Of a stretch of 64,000 nt of DNA, positions 17,418 through 25,730 are shown in pieces. Within the stretch, counting starts at the first letter, position 1. The number at the start of each line of letters is the position of its first letter. The DNA lies in the NCBI GenBank assembly GCA_001898965.1, contig MKVW01000009.1:1402410-1466409 (forward strand), read 5' to 3'. Origin of the DNA: Rhizobiales bacterium 62-17. Lineage in GTDB: Bacteria > Pseudomonadota > Alphaproteobacteria > Rhizobiales > Beijerinckiaceae. Under the pieces are notes generated by a model. That model worked only from the letters and a program-made list of their open reading frames with translations, had not been told where the DNA came from and ran no database searches. The position numbers were made by a program, and so were the translations under genes.

Positions 17418-18521
17418 ATGGTGCCGATCTCCAACCCAATGTCTGATCCCGACCAAAAAGGCTTCAAGCTCGGCGTCTTTTCCGCCAATGCGGATCGCGG
17501 GCTGAGCTTTTCGGTCGTGCCCGAAGCCTGGAAAGCGGAATGGGATGACGTGGCCGCCACGGCGCAGATCGCCGATCGGGCTGGCATGGATTTCTTTCTG
17601 CCGATCGCGCGCTGGCGCGGCTATGGCGGATCGACCAACGTGCGGGAATGGTCGTTCGAGACGTTCACCTTCGCCGCCGGTCTGGCCTCGATCACCGAGC
17701 GCATCGCTTTGTTCATGACGGTGCACGTGCCGCTGCTGCATCCGCTCTATGCCGCCAAGGCGCTGGCGACCGTCGATCATATCAGCCACGGCCGCGCCGG
17801 TCTGAACATCGTCTGTGGCTGGAATCCGGACGAATTCGATATGTTCGGCGTGACCCTGCAAAAGGAGCCTTACGCGCAAGCTAAGGAATGGCTCGACATC
17901 ATCGTCAAGACCTACAACAGCGACAAACCCATCGATTTCGATGGCGCGATCTATAAGCTCAAAGGCGCCGTCAGCCGCCCGGCGTCCTTGCAGAAGCCGC
18001 GCCCCGTGACGATGAACGCGGCGTTCGGCCCAACGGGCCGGGATTTCGCGGCAGAGAATTGCGACCACCTCTTCACCAGCTTCACTGACCTGGAAACCGG
18101 CAAAGAACACGTCACCGATATCCGTACCCGCGCTCAGAAATTCGGTCGTTCGGTCGGTGTCTACACGATCGGCCACGTGGTCTGCCGGGCGAGCCAGGCA
18201 GAAGCCGAGGATTATTACGATTATTATTCGCGCGACATGATCGATGAGCTGGCCGTCGATTATCACATGCAGCAGAAGAAGAATTTCAGCCGCAGCCACG
18301 AGGATGAAGCCTTCCGCCTCTATAAGCAGCGCTTCGCTGCCGGCACCGGCAGCTATCCGCTTGTCGGAACGCCCCGGAAAATTGCGGAAGATTTGGCCAA
18401 GTTCGCGGAGGTCGGCTATAGCGGCGCGGCGCTGTCCTTCGTCAACTATAAGGATGAGCTGCCTTACTTCTGTCAGGAGGTGATGCCGCTCCTGAAGGAG
18501 GCAGGGCTTCGCCCGTCGTGA
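17418..18521 (+). CDS. LLM-class flavin-dependent monooxygenase, RutA/SsuD-like
   Basis: Bacterial luciferase-like TIM-barrel oxygenase of 367 residues that would use reduced FMN from a separate reductase. DFFLPIARWRGYGGSTNVREWSFETFTFAAGLASITERI and LAIVDHISHGRAGLNIVCGWNPDEFDMFG-type sequence (here ALATVDHISHGRAGLNIVCG) are hallmarks of the RutA / alkanesulfonate / EDTA-NTA monooxygenase group. ATG 17418 follows GGGAG closely; GTG 17421 is an alternative with better spacing. It heads the operon under the palindrome and overlaps the CoA-ligase gene by four bases. RutA itself opens the uracil ring, so a ring or C-N/C-S oxygenation is likely, but the substrate is unknown. No flavin reductase gene is nearby. 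Confidence 0.9.
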   Translation: MVPISNPMSDPDQKGFKLGVFSANADRGLSFSVVPEAWKAEWDDVAATAQIADRAGMDFFLPIARWRGYGGSTNVREWSFETFTFAAGLASITERIALFMTVHVPLLHPLYAAKALATVDHISHGRAGLNIVCGWNPDEFDMFGVTLQKEPYAQAKEWLDIIVKTYNSDKPIDFDGAIYKLKGAVSRPASLQKPRPVTMNAAFGPTGRDFAAENCDHLFTSFTDLETGKEHVTDIRTRAQKFGRSVGVYTIGHVVCRASQAEAEDYYDYYSRDMIDELAVDYHMQQKKNFSRSHEDEAFRLYKQRFAAGTGSYPLVGTPRKIAEDLAKFAEVGYSGAALSFVNYKDELPYFCQEVMPLLKEAGLRPS

Positions 18522-20131
18522 CTGAAACGATCGACCTGCCGTCGGCATTTCCTGCCGCTACACGCGTGGTGCCGGAGATGTTGCGCCGTCAAGCGCAGCA
18601 TCACGGCGCGCGTCAGCTTTTTGTTTGCGGCGAAGACACATGGTCGTTCGCCGATGCGCCCGACATCGCGGCGCGCTGCGCGGGGGCACTCAAATCGGCA
18701 GGGATTGGTGTCGGCGATCGGGTCGCTCTCCTGTGCAACAACCGCTCCGAATTCCTCGAATTGTTTTTAGGCTGCGCCTGGCTCGGCGCGGTGTCCGTTC
18801 CGATCAACACGGCGGCGCGCGGCTTTCAACTCCAGCACATCCTCAATGTCAGCGGCAGTCGTCTGATCGCCGTCGAGCGGGAGCTGTTGCCAGCGCTTGA
18901 GGGGATCGATCTGCTCTCCGCCGGTGTGCGGACGATTTGGATCATCGATCACGCGCTTGATGTAGCGGACGTGCCCCGCTTTGACGGAATCACTGTCGCG
19001 TCTTGGCCGCGCAAGGGCACGCCGATCGAGCCGGCGAAGCTCCAGCCCCATGATCTTCTGACCATTCTGTTCACGTCGGGGACCACGGGACCCTCGAAGG
19101 GCGTCTGCTGTCCGCACGCGCAATATTTTTGGTGGGCGTTCTATACCGGCCGTCAATTGGGGGTGATGGAAGGCGATGTGCTGCACACGACGTTGCCTTT
19201 ATTCCACACCAACGCGCTGAATTGCTTCTTCCAGGCCCTGCTGCACGGCGGCACGCAGGTGGTGGAGCGGCGGTTCTCCGTCTCGCAATTCTGGTCCCGT
19301 CTTGTCGCATCGGGCGCCACGGTCACCTATGTCTTGGGCGCCATGGTGCCGATGTTGCTCTCGCGTCCGCACAGCGAAGACGAGAAGCGCCATCGCGTCC
19401 GTGTGGCTCTGGCGCCCGGCGTTCCCGAACATTTCCACGAGGTGTTCACTGAGCGCAGCGGCATTCTTCTGCTGGATGGCTATGGCGCAACCGAAAGCAA
19501 TGCGGTGATAGGCACAACCGTCGACACACTGCGGCCGGGCCGGATGGGGCGGCTGGCGGATGGATTTGAGGCCAGGGTTGTCGATGAAGAAGACAATCCG
19601 CTGCCCGATGGCGAAGCGGGCGAATTGCTGCTGCGTGCTAACGAGCCATTCGCCATGGCCGCGGGCTATTTCGGCATGCCCGAGAAGACCGTCGAAGCCT
19701 GGCGCAATCTGTGGCTCCACACGGGCGACCGGGTGATCCGCGATAGCCAGGGCTATTTCAAATTCGTCGATCGGATGAAGGATACGATCCGCCGGCGCGG
19801 CGAGAACGTTTCCTCCTTCGAGGTCGAGCAGGTGCTGTCATCGCATCCGGCGGTCGAAGTCGCGGCCGTCTTTCCCGTGCCATCCGATCTCGCCGAAGAT
19901 GAAGTGATGGCGGCGATCGTTCTGAAGCAGGGCGGCAAGGTGGACCCCGCCGATCTCGTGCGCTTCTGCGAGGGCAAGCTCTCTTACTTCGCCATTCCAC
20001 GTTTCATCGAATTCCTGGACGGTCTGCCGCGCACCGAAAGCGGCAAAATCCAGAAATTCAAATTGCGCGAGCAGGGACGCTCGTCAGCGACATGGGATCT
20101 CGTAAAAGCCGGTATAGAACTGAAGCGCTAA
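18518..20131 (+). CDS. AMP-dependent acyl-CoA synthetase/ligase
   Basis: Class I adenylate-forming enzyme of 537 residues that would activate a carboxylic acid to its CoA thioester. The P-loop-like motif ILFTSGTTGPSKG lies near residue 186, then YGATESNAVIG, LHTGDRVIRDSQGYFKFVDRMKDTIRRRGENVSSFEVEQVL, and the catalytic-lysine end GLPRTESGKIQKFKLRE. The pattern is close to the crotonobetaine/carnitine-CoA ligase group, but the acid cannot be named. It starts with GTG inside the monooxygenase stop (GTGA), so the two are translationally coupled and probably act in sequence. Confidence 0.92.
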   Translation: MTETIDLPSAFPAATRVVPEMLRRQAQHHGARQLFVCGEDTWSFADAPDIAARCAGALKSAGIGVGDRVALLCNNRSEFLELFLGCAWLGAVSVPINTAARGFQLQHILNVSGSRLIAVERELLPALEGIDLLSAGVRTIWIIDHALDVADVPRFDGITVASWPRKGTPIEPAKLQPHDLLTILFTSGTTGPSKGVCCPHAQYFWWAFYTGRQLGVMEGDVLHTTLPLFHTNALNCFFQALLHGGTQVVERRFSVSQFWSRLVASGATVTYVLGAMVPMLLSRPHSEDEKRHRVRVALAPGVPEHFHEVFTERSGILLLDGYGATESNAVIGTTVDTLRPGRMGRLADGFEARVVDEEDNPLPDGEAGELLLRANEPFAMAAGYFGMPEKTVEAWRNLWLHTGDRVIRDSQGYFKFVDRMKDTIRRRGENVSSFEVEQVLSSHPAVEVAAVFPVPSDLAEDEVMAAIVLKQGGKVDPADLVRFCEGKLSYFAIPRFIEFLDGLPRTESGKIQKFKLREQGRSSATWDLVKAGIELKR

Positions 20132-20174
20132 GCTTTCGGTTCACAGCAAACAAGAACGACGGTGGGGCAGGCGC

Positions 20175-20894
20175 ATGACGATTTCTTGGTTCTGTCAATG
20201 GGATCGCTCGAAAGAGACCAGTCCCGCCCTCGATCCCTATGATCGGCAGGCTTTGGTCGCGCTCCTGCGTGGATGCCCAGGCCTGATCGAAGGTCACGTC
20301 TTTTCGCCGGCGCAGGCTCACGATCCCCATTACGCCGATCTCGGGGGAGCGCCGGCTCTCGTTTTGCAACTTGAATTCGCCGAGATCGCCGATCTTGAAA
20401 ATGGCCTGCAAGCCGGCGGCTATCTGTCTTGCCTAGCCGACCCGCATTTCCTGCCGAGCATCACAGGGGCGGTAGCCTCGCACCAAGCCATGCTCACCCG
20501 TCGCTATCCCGTCGCCGAGCCGCAGCCCGTCGCCGCAGCGCCTGAAGGTTTGCTCAGCTATCTCGTCGAATATGCCGGCCCGGCGGAGGACGAACAGGCC
20601 TGGCATCGCTTCTATGTCGGCAAACATCCGCATCTGTTGTCGAAATTTCCCGGCATTCGCGGCATTGAAATTTATACGCCGGCCGTCGTCATCTCCGGCC
20701 TGCCATTCCCGTTCCGCACTTCCATGCAGCGAAACAAGACTGTGTTCGATAGCGCGGATGCCATGAATGCCGCGATGCTGTCGCCTGTCCGCGATGCGCT
20801 TCGGCAGGATTTTCATAGTTTTCCGCCGTTCACGGGTGAAGCAGCACATTATCCGTTTCACACCCTTTCGGTGCGCGGTGGCCGCGCCAGATAA
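20175..20894 (+). CDS. EthD-like (dimeric alpha-beta barrel) protein of unknown function
   Basis: The 239-residue protein has two similar halves. The second half (about 130-235) contains DEQAWHRFYVGKHPHLLSKFPGIRGIEIYTP, which resembles EthD-type ferredoxin-like domains where a His-rich helix is followed by a PG(I/L) strand. The first half (1-115), with LRGCPGLIEGHVFSPAQAHDPHYADLGGAPALVLQLEF, looks like a diverged copy. Such proteins are small oxidoreductases, cyclases or chaperones for oxygenases, and function here is unknown. It sits between the CoA ligase and aldolase-cyclase genes in the palindrome-controlled operon and has a fair ribosome site (GGTGGGGCAGG). Confidence 0.7.
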   Translation: MTISWFCQWDRSKETSPALDPYDRQALVALLRGCPGLIEGHVFSPAQAHDPHYADLGGAPALVLQLEFAEIADLENGLQAGGYLSCLADPHFLPSITGAVASHQAMLTRRYPVAEPQPVAAAPEGLLSYLVEYAGPAEDEQAWHRFYVGKHPHLLSKFPGIRGIEIYTPAVVISGLPFPFRTSMQRNKTVFDSADAMNAAMLSPVRDALRQDFHSFPPFTGEAAHYPFHTLSVRGGRAR

Positions 20895-20954
20895 CATTCG
20901 CCTGTTGCGCTTCAACCGCGCTATGCTGAAGATGATCGGGCGCAGGAGATAGGA

Positions 20955-22541
20955 ATGACCGGTGCGGAGAAGGCATATCTGCGGCGCCAGATTGGTCGCA
21001 ATGCGTCCGTCGGTCTTTTCTGGATGTCGATGGGCACGCCGACGATCGTCGAATTGGCGCTCGAATCCCAGCCTGACGCTGTGGTCATCGACGCGCAACA
21101 CGGGCTGTGGGAACGCCGCACCATTGAAGAAGCGATCGGCACGGTCGGCACGCGCGCTCCCGTTCTGGTGCGCGTAGCTGAAAATTCCGCACTGGCCATC
21201 GGTCAGGCGCTGGATGCCGGCGCCGAAGGTGTCATCGTTCCGTTGATCGAGACGGCAGCGGAAGCGGCGGCCGTGGTGTCAGCCGCGCGCTTTCCGCCGC
21301 AAGGCAGCCGTTCGGGCGGGGGCGTGCGTCCTTTGGGCCGTAATTTCGCGGCTTATTATCAGGCGGCGGTGGAGCGGACGGTCGTTGCCGTCATGATCGA
21401 AACCGCGCAGGGCGTGCAACAGGCCGAAGCCATCGCGCGCACGCCTAGCATCGATTTTGTTTTTATCGGAACCGGCGATCTGGCGATTTCTCTGGGCTGT
21501 TTCCCCGAAATCGATGATCGCCACGAAGACGCATGCCTTAAAGTGCTCGCGGCGTGCCGGAAAGCCGGCGTGCCATGCGGCATTTTCACCGGGCAGGCGG
21601 AAGCCGCCCTGAAACGGCGGCAACAGGGATTCGATATCGTGGTCGTTGCCAACGACATCGATATTGTGAGTGGTGGTTTCGCGGCGGCGATGAAGCAGTT
21701 TTCGGGTCGCTCCACGAAGGTTCAGTCCGGTTACGGTCAGTCGAAGGAGAGCAAGGATATGTCAGCAGCGCTTCTCACACAGCTCGTCTCGGTCATATCG
21801 AGCGGGCAGATCCGCATGGTCGATCTGACGCAGACCTTGCGGCCGTCGACGCCGGTCATTCAATTGCCGCCGCCCTTCGCGCAGTCCGATCCGTTCAGCA
21901 CGTCTGAAATTTCCCGTTACGATGAGCGTGGCCCCGCCTGGTATTGGAACAACATTGCCTGCGGCGAACATACCGGCACGCATCTCGATGCGCCCTGCCA
22001 TTGGGTCACCGGCCAGCACAATGCGAATGGCTATACCGACACGATCCCGATCGATCGCTTCATCGCGCCCGCCTGTGTCATCGATTGTTCGAAGGAAGCG
22101 GCGACCGATGAAAAGTTTCTGCTCGAGCCGGCCGGCATCGAAGCGTGGGAAGCGCGCCATGGCCGCATTCCCGATGGTTCCTGGGTGTTGATGCGTACCG
22201 ATTGGTCGAAGCGCGAGGATCCGTCCGCCTTCCTCAATATGAAAGAGGATGGTCCGCATGTGCCGGGTCCGTCGGCCGCGGCGGTGAAATTCCTCGTCGA
22301 GCAGCGCAACGTCAACGGCTGGGGCGTGGAAGCGGTGGGCACCGATGCGGGGCAGGCATTTGCTTTCGAGCCGGCTTTCCCGGCGCATCATCTCATGCAT
22401 GGCGCCAACAAGCTCGGGCTGGCGAGCCTGTGCAATCTCGACAAACTGCCGCCGACCGGCGCTGTCCTGATCACCGCGCCGCTCAAGATCGAAAAGGGCT
22501 CGGGCAGCCCCTTGCGCGTGCTGGCTCTGGTGCCGGCGTAA
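20955..22541 (+). CDS. HpcH/HpaI aldolase - cyclase (kynurenine-formamidase-like) fusion protein
   Basis: One 528-residue reading frame joins two enzymes normally encoded separately. Residues 1-255 are a class II pyruvate aldolase (VVIDAQHGLWERRTIEEA; metal-binding MIETAQGVQQAEAIARTPSIDFVFIGTGDLAISLG). Residues 269-528 are a cyclase-family metal hydrolase with the motif H339-T-G-T-H343-L-D345-A-P-C-H349. The joint at 255-268 (STKVQSGYGQSKESKD) is low-complexity and contains a full internal ribosome site plus ATG 21759. The aldolase would split a 4-hydroxy-2-keto acid; the cyclase family hydrolyses amide or lactone bonds. Either a fused enzyme or both fused and free cyclase may be made. The start at 20955 has AGGAG upstream. 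A missed stop or frameshift by assembly error remains possible. Confidence 0.88.
   Translation: MTGAEKAYLRRQIGRNASVGLFWMSMGTPTIVELALESQPDAVVIDAQHGLWERRTIEEAIGTVGTRAPVLVRVAENSALAIGQALDAGAEGVIVPLIETAAEAAAVVSAARFPPQGSRSGGGVRPLGRNFAAYYQAAVERTVVAVMIETAQGVQQAEAIARTPSIDFVFIGTGDLAISLGCFPEIDDRHEDACLKVLAACRKAGVPCGIFTGQAEAALKRRQQGFDIVVVANDIDIVSGGFAAAMKQFSGRSTKVQSGYGQSKESKDMSAALLTQLVSVISSGQIRMVDLTQTLRPSTPVIQLPPPFAQSDPFSTSEISRYDERGPAWYWNNIACGEHTGTHLDAPCHWVTGQHNANGYTDTIPIDRFIAPACVIDCSKEAATDEKFLLEPAGIEAWEARHGRIPDGSWVLMRTDWSKREDPSAFLNMKEDGPHVPGPSAAAVKFLVEQRNVNGWGVEAVGTDAGQAFAFEPAFPAHHLMHGANKLGLASLCNLDKLPPTGAVLITAPLKIEKGSGSPLRVLALVPA
21744..21761 (+). promoter_or_regulatory. Internal ribosome binding site and ATG inside the aldolase-cyclase fusion
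   Basis: AAGGAG (21744-21749) precedes an in-frame ATG at 21759-21761 by nine bases. This ATG begins MSAALLTQLVSVISS, exactly where a stand-alone cyclase would be expected to start. It supports recent fusion of two former adjacent genes and possible production of free cyclase. Confidence 0.6.
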
Positions 22542-22550
22542 GGTCAGATC

Positions 22551-22590
22551 AGACCGCCGTCATCTCGGCGACACCGGATGATGGCGGTCT
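22551..22590. terminator. Bidirectional terminator hairpin between convergent genes
   Basis: AGACCGCC (22551-22558) plus TCATC (22560-22564) pair with GATGA (22577-22581) plus GGCGGTCT (22583-22590), with one G/T opposition in the stem and a 12-base loop. It fills the 53-base gap between the convergent aldolase-cyclase and IclR genes. No strong T-tract follows on either strand. Confidence 0.55.
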
Positions 22591-22594
22591 CGCA

Positions 22595-23398
22595 CTAGGG
22601 GCTGTCCGCGCCGCCCAGCTCTTGGGTGAGAGCGGCGGCGATCTCGACCACTTTCTTGATGAGAACCGTTTTGCGCTGCTGCGTCGCCGCGCGCAGCGGC
22701 AGCGCGATCGCCAGCACGCTGTGCAGTTGCTGCTGCGTTCCAAAGACAGGCACGGCCAGAACGACGCCACCGGGAAGAATGGTCTGGCTCGACCAATAGT
22801 ATCGATCCTTGCGGATTTGTTCGAGCCGCTGCTGCACGGCTTTATCGTCTTCCGCCTCGATTTCATCCCCCTTCTGCTCCAACACCAGCGGCATAGTGTG
22901 GGTCTCGGCAAGATAAGCGAGAAAGACATGGCCGACGGCGGAGCGGCGGAGCGGAACGGTCGATCCCAACCGCAGCATCATCGGCATCGGATGCACACCG
23001 GTCTGCTGGCCGATGAGCGTCGCGCCATGTTCGGACCAGATGTAGAGCAGCGCATCGTGTCCGGTTTCATTGACGAGTTCGACGAGGCGCTCCTGCGCGA
23101 TTCCGAAACTGTCGAAACGGCTGAAGGCGGCGACGCCGAGCTGTCGTGCTGCGGGGCCAAGATCGTAGAGGCCCGTGGTCACTGATTTTCCCGCCATGCC
23201 CGATCGCACCAGGCTGACGAGATAGCGATGCAGCTTGCTCGGCTGCAGACCCGTGGCGCGCGAGAGATCGCCGAGGCTGGTGGCGCCGTTCTGCCGCATC
23301 AGCGTTTGCAGTACGCGCAAAGCGATTTCTACCGATTGAATGCCTGACGGATCGCGTTTGCTGGTGGGTTTGGCGGTTTTGATCCCTTTGGCGGGCAT
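22595..23398 (-). CDS. IclR-family transcriptional regulator
   Basis: The 267-residue protein has an N-terminal winged HTH (IQSVEIALRVLQTLMRQNGATSLGDLSRATGLQPSKLHRYLVSLVRSGMAGK, about 20-70) and a C-terminal IclR effector domain. In the effector domain, GHDALLYIWSEHGATLIGQQTG, LRLGSTVPLRRSAVGHVFLAYL and the late ILPGGVVLAVPVFGTQQQLHSVLAIALPL are typical. The basic N-terminus (MPAKGIKTAKPTSKRDPSG) is a common IclR extension. It is divergent from the hyuA-type gene, and the palindrome at 23559-23575 is the likely operator. The effector is unknown. Confidence 0.92.
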   Translation of the reverse strand: MPAKGIKTAKPTSKRDPSGIQSVEIALRVLQTLMRQNGATSLGDLSRATGLQPSKLHRYLVSLVRSGMAGKSVTTGLYDLGPAARQLGVAAFSRFDSFGIAQERLVELVNETGHDALLYIWSEHGATLIGQQTGVHPMPMMLRLGSTVPLRRSAVGHVFLAYLAETHTMPLVLEQKGDEIEAEDDKAVQQRLEQIRKDRYYWSSQTILPGGVVLAVPVFGTQQQLHSVLAIALPLRAATQQRKTVLIKKVVEIAAALTQELGGADSP

Positions 23399-23519
23399 GC
23401 GGTCTCCGAAATCTCCATGTCCACCATGCGGGCCAGGCGCGGCGGATGCATCACGATGCGATCAAGCGGGGCCTAAAAAGCTGAGTTGCCGGGGCAAGTC
23501 AAAAGACAAGTCGAAAGGC

Positions 23520-23575
23520 TTGACGCCTCCGCGGTGGTTATGCATCTATAGTGAATGATTTCATCATAGATGAAA
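23520..23575 (+). promoter_or_regulatory. hyu promoter with predicted IclR operator
   Basis: TTGACG (23520-23525) could pair with CATCTA at 17-base spacing or TATAGT (23547-23552) at 21. Immediately downstream TTTCATC-ATA-GATGAAA (23559-23575) is a perfect 7+3+7 inverted repeat over the expected transcription start. Position and symmetry suit an IclR-type operator; binding is not proven. Confidence 0.55.
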
Positions 23576-23633
23576 ATAGGAAACGCCGCTCGTAGCCGAT
23601 TTGGATGCGCGTGACTTGAGTGAGGAACGATTG

Positions 23634-25730
23634 ATGTTGAATGCGGGGAGGGAGCCTGCGCAGCCCAGTTTGCGGATCGCGGTCGATATCGGGGGGACGT
23701 TCACAGACCTTGCAGCCTTTGATGAGCGCGGCCGGATGCTGTCCTTCGGCAAGGCGCTGTCGACGCACGGGGCTTTGGTCGACGGCATTCAGCAGACGGT
23801 GGAAGGCGCCGACGTTTCATTCGAAAACGCCTATCTGTTCCTCCACGGTTCAACCATCGCCATCAACACGTTGCTGGAGCGCAACGGTGCCCAGACGGCG
23901 CTGCTGATCACCGAAGGCTTCCGCGATATCTACGAGATCGGCCGCATCAATCGGCCGGACGCCTATAACCTCTTCTTTCAAAAGCATGATCCGCTGGTGA
24001 ATCGCTCCTGGCGCTATGAAGTCAGCGAGCGTCTGCGCGCCGATGGCGCCGTCCACAAAGTGCTGGATGAAGAGCGCGTGCGCACCGTGGCGCGCGAGCT
24101 GCGCGAGCGCGGCGTGGAAGCCGTCGCCGTTTTGTTGCTGCACTCCTATCGCAATGCGCAGCATGAGCAGCGGGTGAAAGAGATCATCCAGGAAGAGATT
24201 CCGGATGTCTTTGTCAGCGCCTCCCATGAATTGTCGCAGGAATATCGCGAGTTTGAGCGGACTTCGACCGTCGTCGCCAATGCTTATGTCGGGCCGCGCG
24301 TCGGCACTTATCTCGGCGAGCTCGAGCGCCACCTTGAAGCAAAAAAATTTCCGGGCGATTTCTTCGCCGTTCAGTCGACGGGCGGCCTGTTTCCGGTCGC
24401 CCATGCGCGACGTGATTGCGTGCGCATGCTTGAATCAGGCCCGGCCGCCGGCGTCATTGGCACGCAGGCGATCTGTGCCCAGCTCGGTCTCTCCGATGCC
24501 ATCGCCTTCGACATGGGCGGGACGACGGCGAAGGCGGGCGTAATTAAGGACAACCAGCCACTGACGACGGGCAGCGCCTTGATCGGTGGCTATGAACGCG
24601 CGCTGCCGATCCAGATTCCCATGATCGACATCTTCGAAGTGGGGACGGGCGGTGGTTCGATCGCTCGGCTTGCCGAAGGCAATGCGCTGCGCGTCGGCCC
24701 GCAAAGCGCAGGCTCCATGCCAGGCCCCGCGTGCTATGGGCGCGGTGGACAGGATCCGACGGTGACCGATGCCAATCTGGTGCTCGGCCGTCTGGATGCC
24801 GGGCATTTTCTGGGCGGCGAAATGGCTTTGGACCTCGAAGCGGCGCGGCGCGCCATTAAGGAACGGGTGGCCGATCCGCTCGGGCTCGACATCGATCAGG
24901 CGGCCGAAGGGATCATCCGCATTGCCGTGACGGCCATGTCCTATGCGGTCAAGGGCGTCACCACCGAGCGCGGTCTCGATGCTGGCGGTTTCGCCATGGT
25001 GGTTTATGGCGGTGCGGGGCCGCTGCATGCGTCGGCCATCGCGCGCGAAATCGGCATCACGCGCGTACTGATTCCCTTCTCGCCAGGGCATTTCTCGGCT
25101 TACGGCATGCTGTTCAGCGATCTGCGTTATGACTATGTGCGGTCCTGCTTTCAAAAGCTGGCGACAGCGCCCTTCGACGCGATCGAAGGGCTCTATCGCG
25201 ACATGGAAGAGCAGGGGCGCGATGCGATCGCCGGCTCCGCCGTGCGTCCGGAAGCTGTCCTTATCACGCGCTATGCCGACATGCGTTATGTCGGCCAGGA
25301 ACATGCGGTCACCGTCGAAGTGCCGAGCGAACTGTTCGAGCACCAGAATCGCGATGGCATCAAGAAGCTCTTTGATGCCGTGCATCTGCAAAGATATGGC
25401 ACATCCGCGCCCAATGAGCCGGCCGATCTCGTCAGCGTCCGCGTCACGGTGATCGGCACGGTGCCGAAGCCGCCGCGCAGCGAAGTGCTGGAAGGGACGG
25501 ACGTACCTCCGGCCGAAGCGCTACGCTCTCATAAGGATGTTTATTTCCGCGAAGCGGATGGCTGGGTCTCGACGCCCATCTATGGGCGCACGAAGCTCCT
25601 GGCTGGAAACCGCATCTCGGGCCCAGCCCTCATCGAAGAACATGCCTCCACGACGGTCGTTGCACCCGGCGACAAGCTCTCGGTCGACCGTTTCGGCAAT
25701 CTCAACATCGCGATTGGAACTTTGTCATGA
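23634..25730 (+). CDS. Hydantoinase/oxoprolinase subunit A (HyuA-like)
   Basis: ATP-dependent amidohydrolase subunit of 698 residues in the HyuA / N-methylhydantoinase A / acetone carboxylase beta family. The actin-like ATPase motif DIGGTFTD is at 18-25, with LFLHGSTIAINTLLERNGAQTALLITEGFRDIYEIGR, ESGPAAGVIGTQAICAQLGLSDAIAFDMGGTTAKAGVI and VYGGAGPLHASAIAREIGI following in family order. ATG 23634 is chosen because GAGGA lies seven bases upstream; an in-frame TTG at 23601 is possible. It shares ATGA with the B subunit gene. These complexes open cyclic amides (hydantoins, 5-oxoproline, caprolactam) or carboxylate ketones; which applies here is open. Confidence 0.92.
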   Translation: MLNAGREPAQPSLRIAVDIGGTFTDLAAFDERGRMLSFGKALSTHGALVDGIQQTVEGADVSFENAYLFLHGSTIAINTLLERNGAQTALLITEGFRDIYEIGRINRPDAYNLFFQKHDPLVNRSWRYEVSERLRADGAVHKVLDEERVRTVARELRERGVEAVAVLLLHSYRNAQHEQRVKEIIQEEIPDVFVSASHELSQEYREFERTSTVVANAYVGPRVGTYLGELERHLEAKKFPGDFFAVQSTGGLFPVAHARRDCVRMLESGPAAGVIGTQAICAQLGLSDAIAFDMGGTTAKAGVIKDNQPLTTGSALIGGYERALPIQIPMIDIFEVGTGGGSIARLAEGNALRVGPQSAGSMPGPACYGRGGQDPTVTDANLVLGRLDAGHFLGGEMALDLEAARRAIKERVADPLGLDIDQAAEGIIRIAVTAMSYAVKGVTTERGLDAGGFAMVVYGGAGPLHASAIAREIGITRVLIPFSPGHFSAYGMLFSDLRYDYVRSCFQKLATAPFDAIEGLYRDMEEQGRDAIAGSAVRPEAVLITRYADMRYVGQEHAVTVEVPSELFEHQNRDGIKKLFDAVHLQRYGTSAPNEPADLVSVRVTVIGTVPKPPRSEVLEGTDVPPAEALRSHKDVYFREADGWVSTPIYGRTKLLAGNRISGPALIEEHASTTVVAPGDKLSVDRFGNLNIAIGTLS

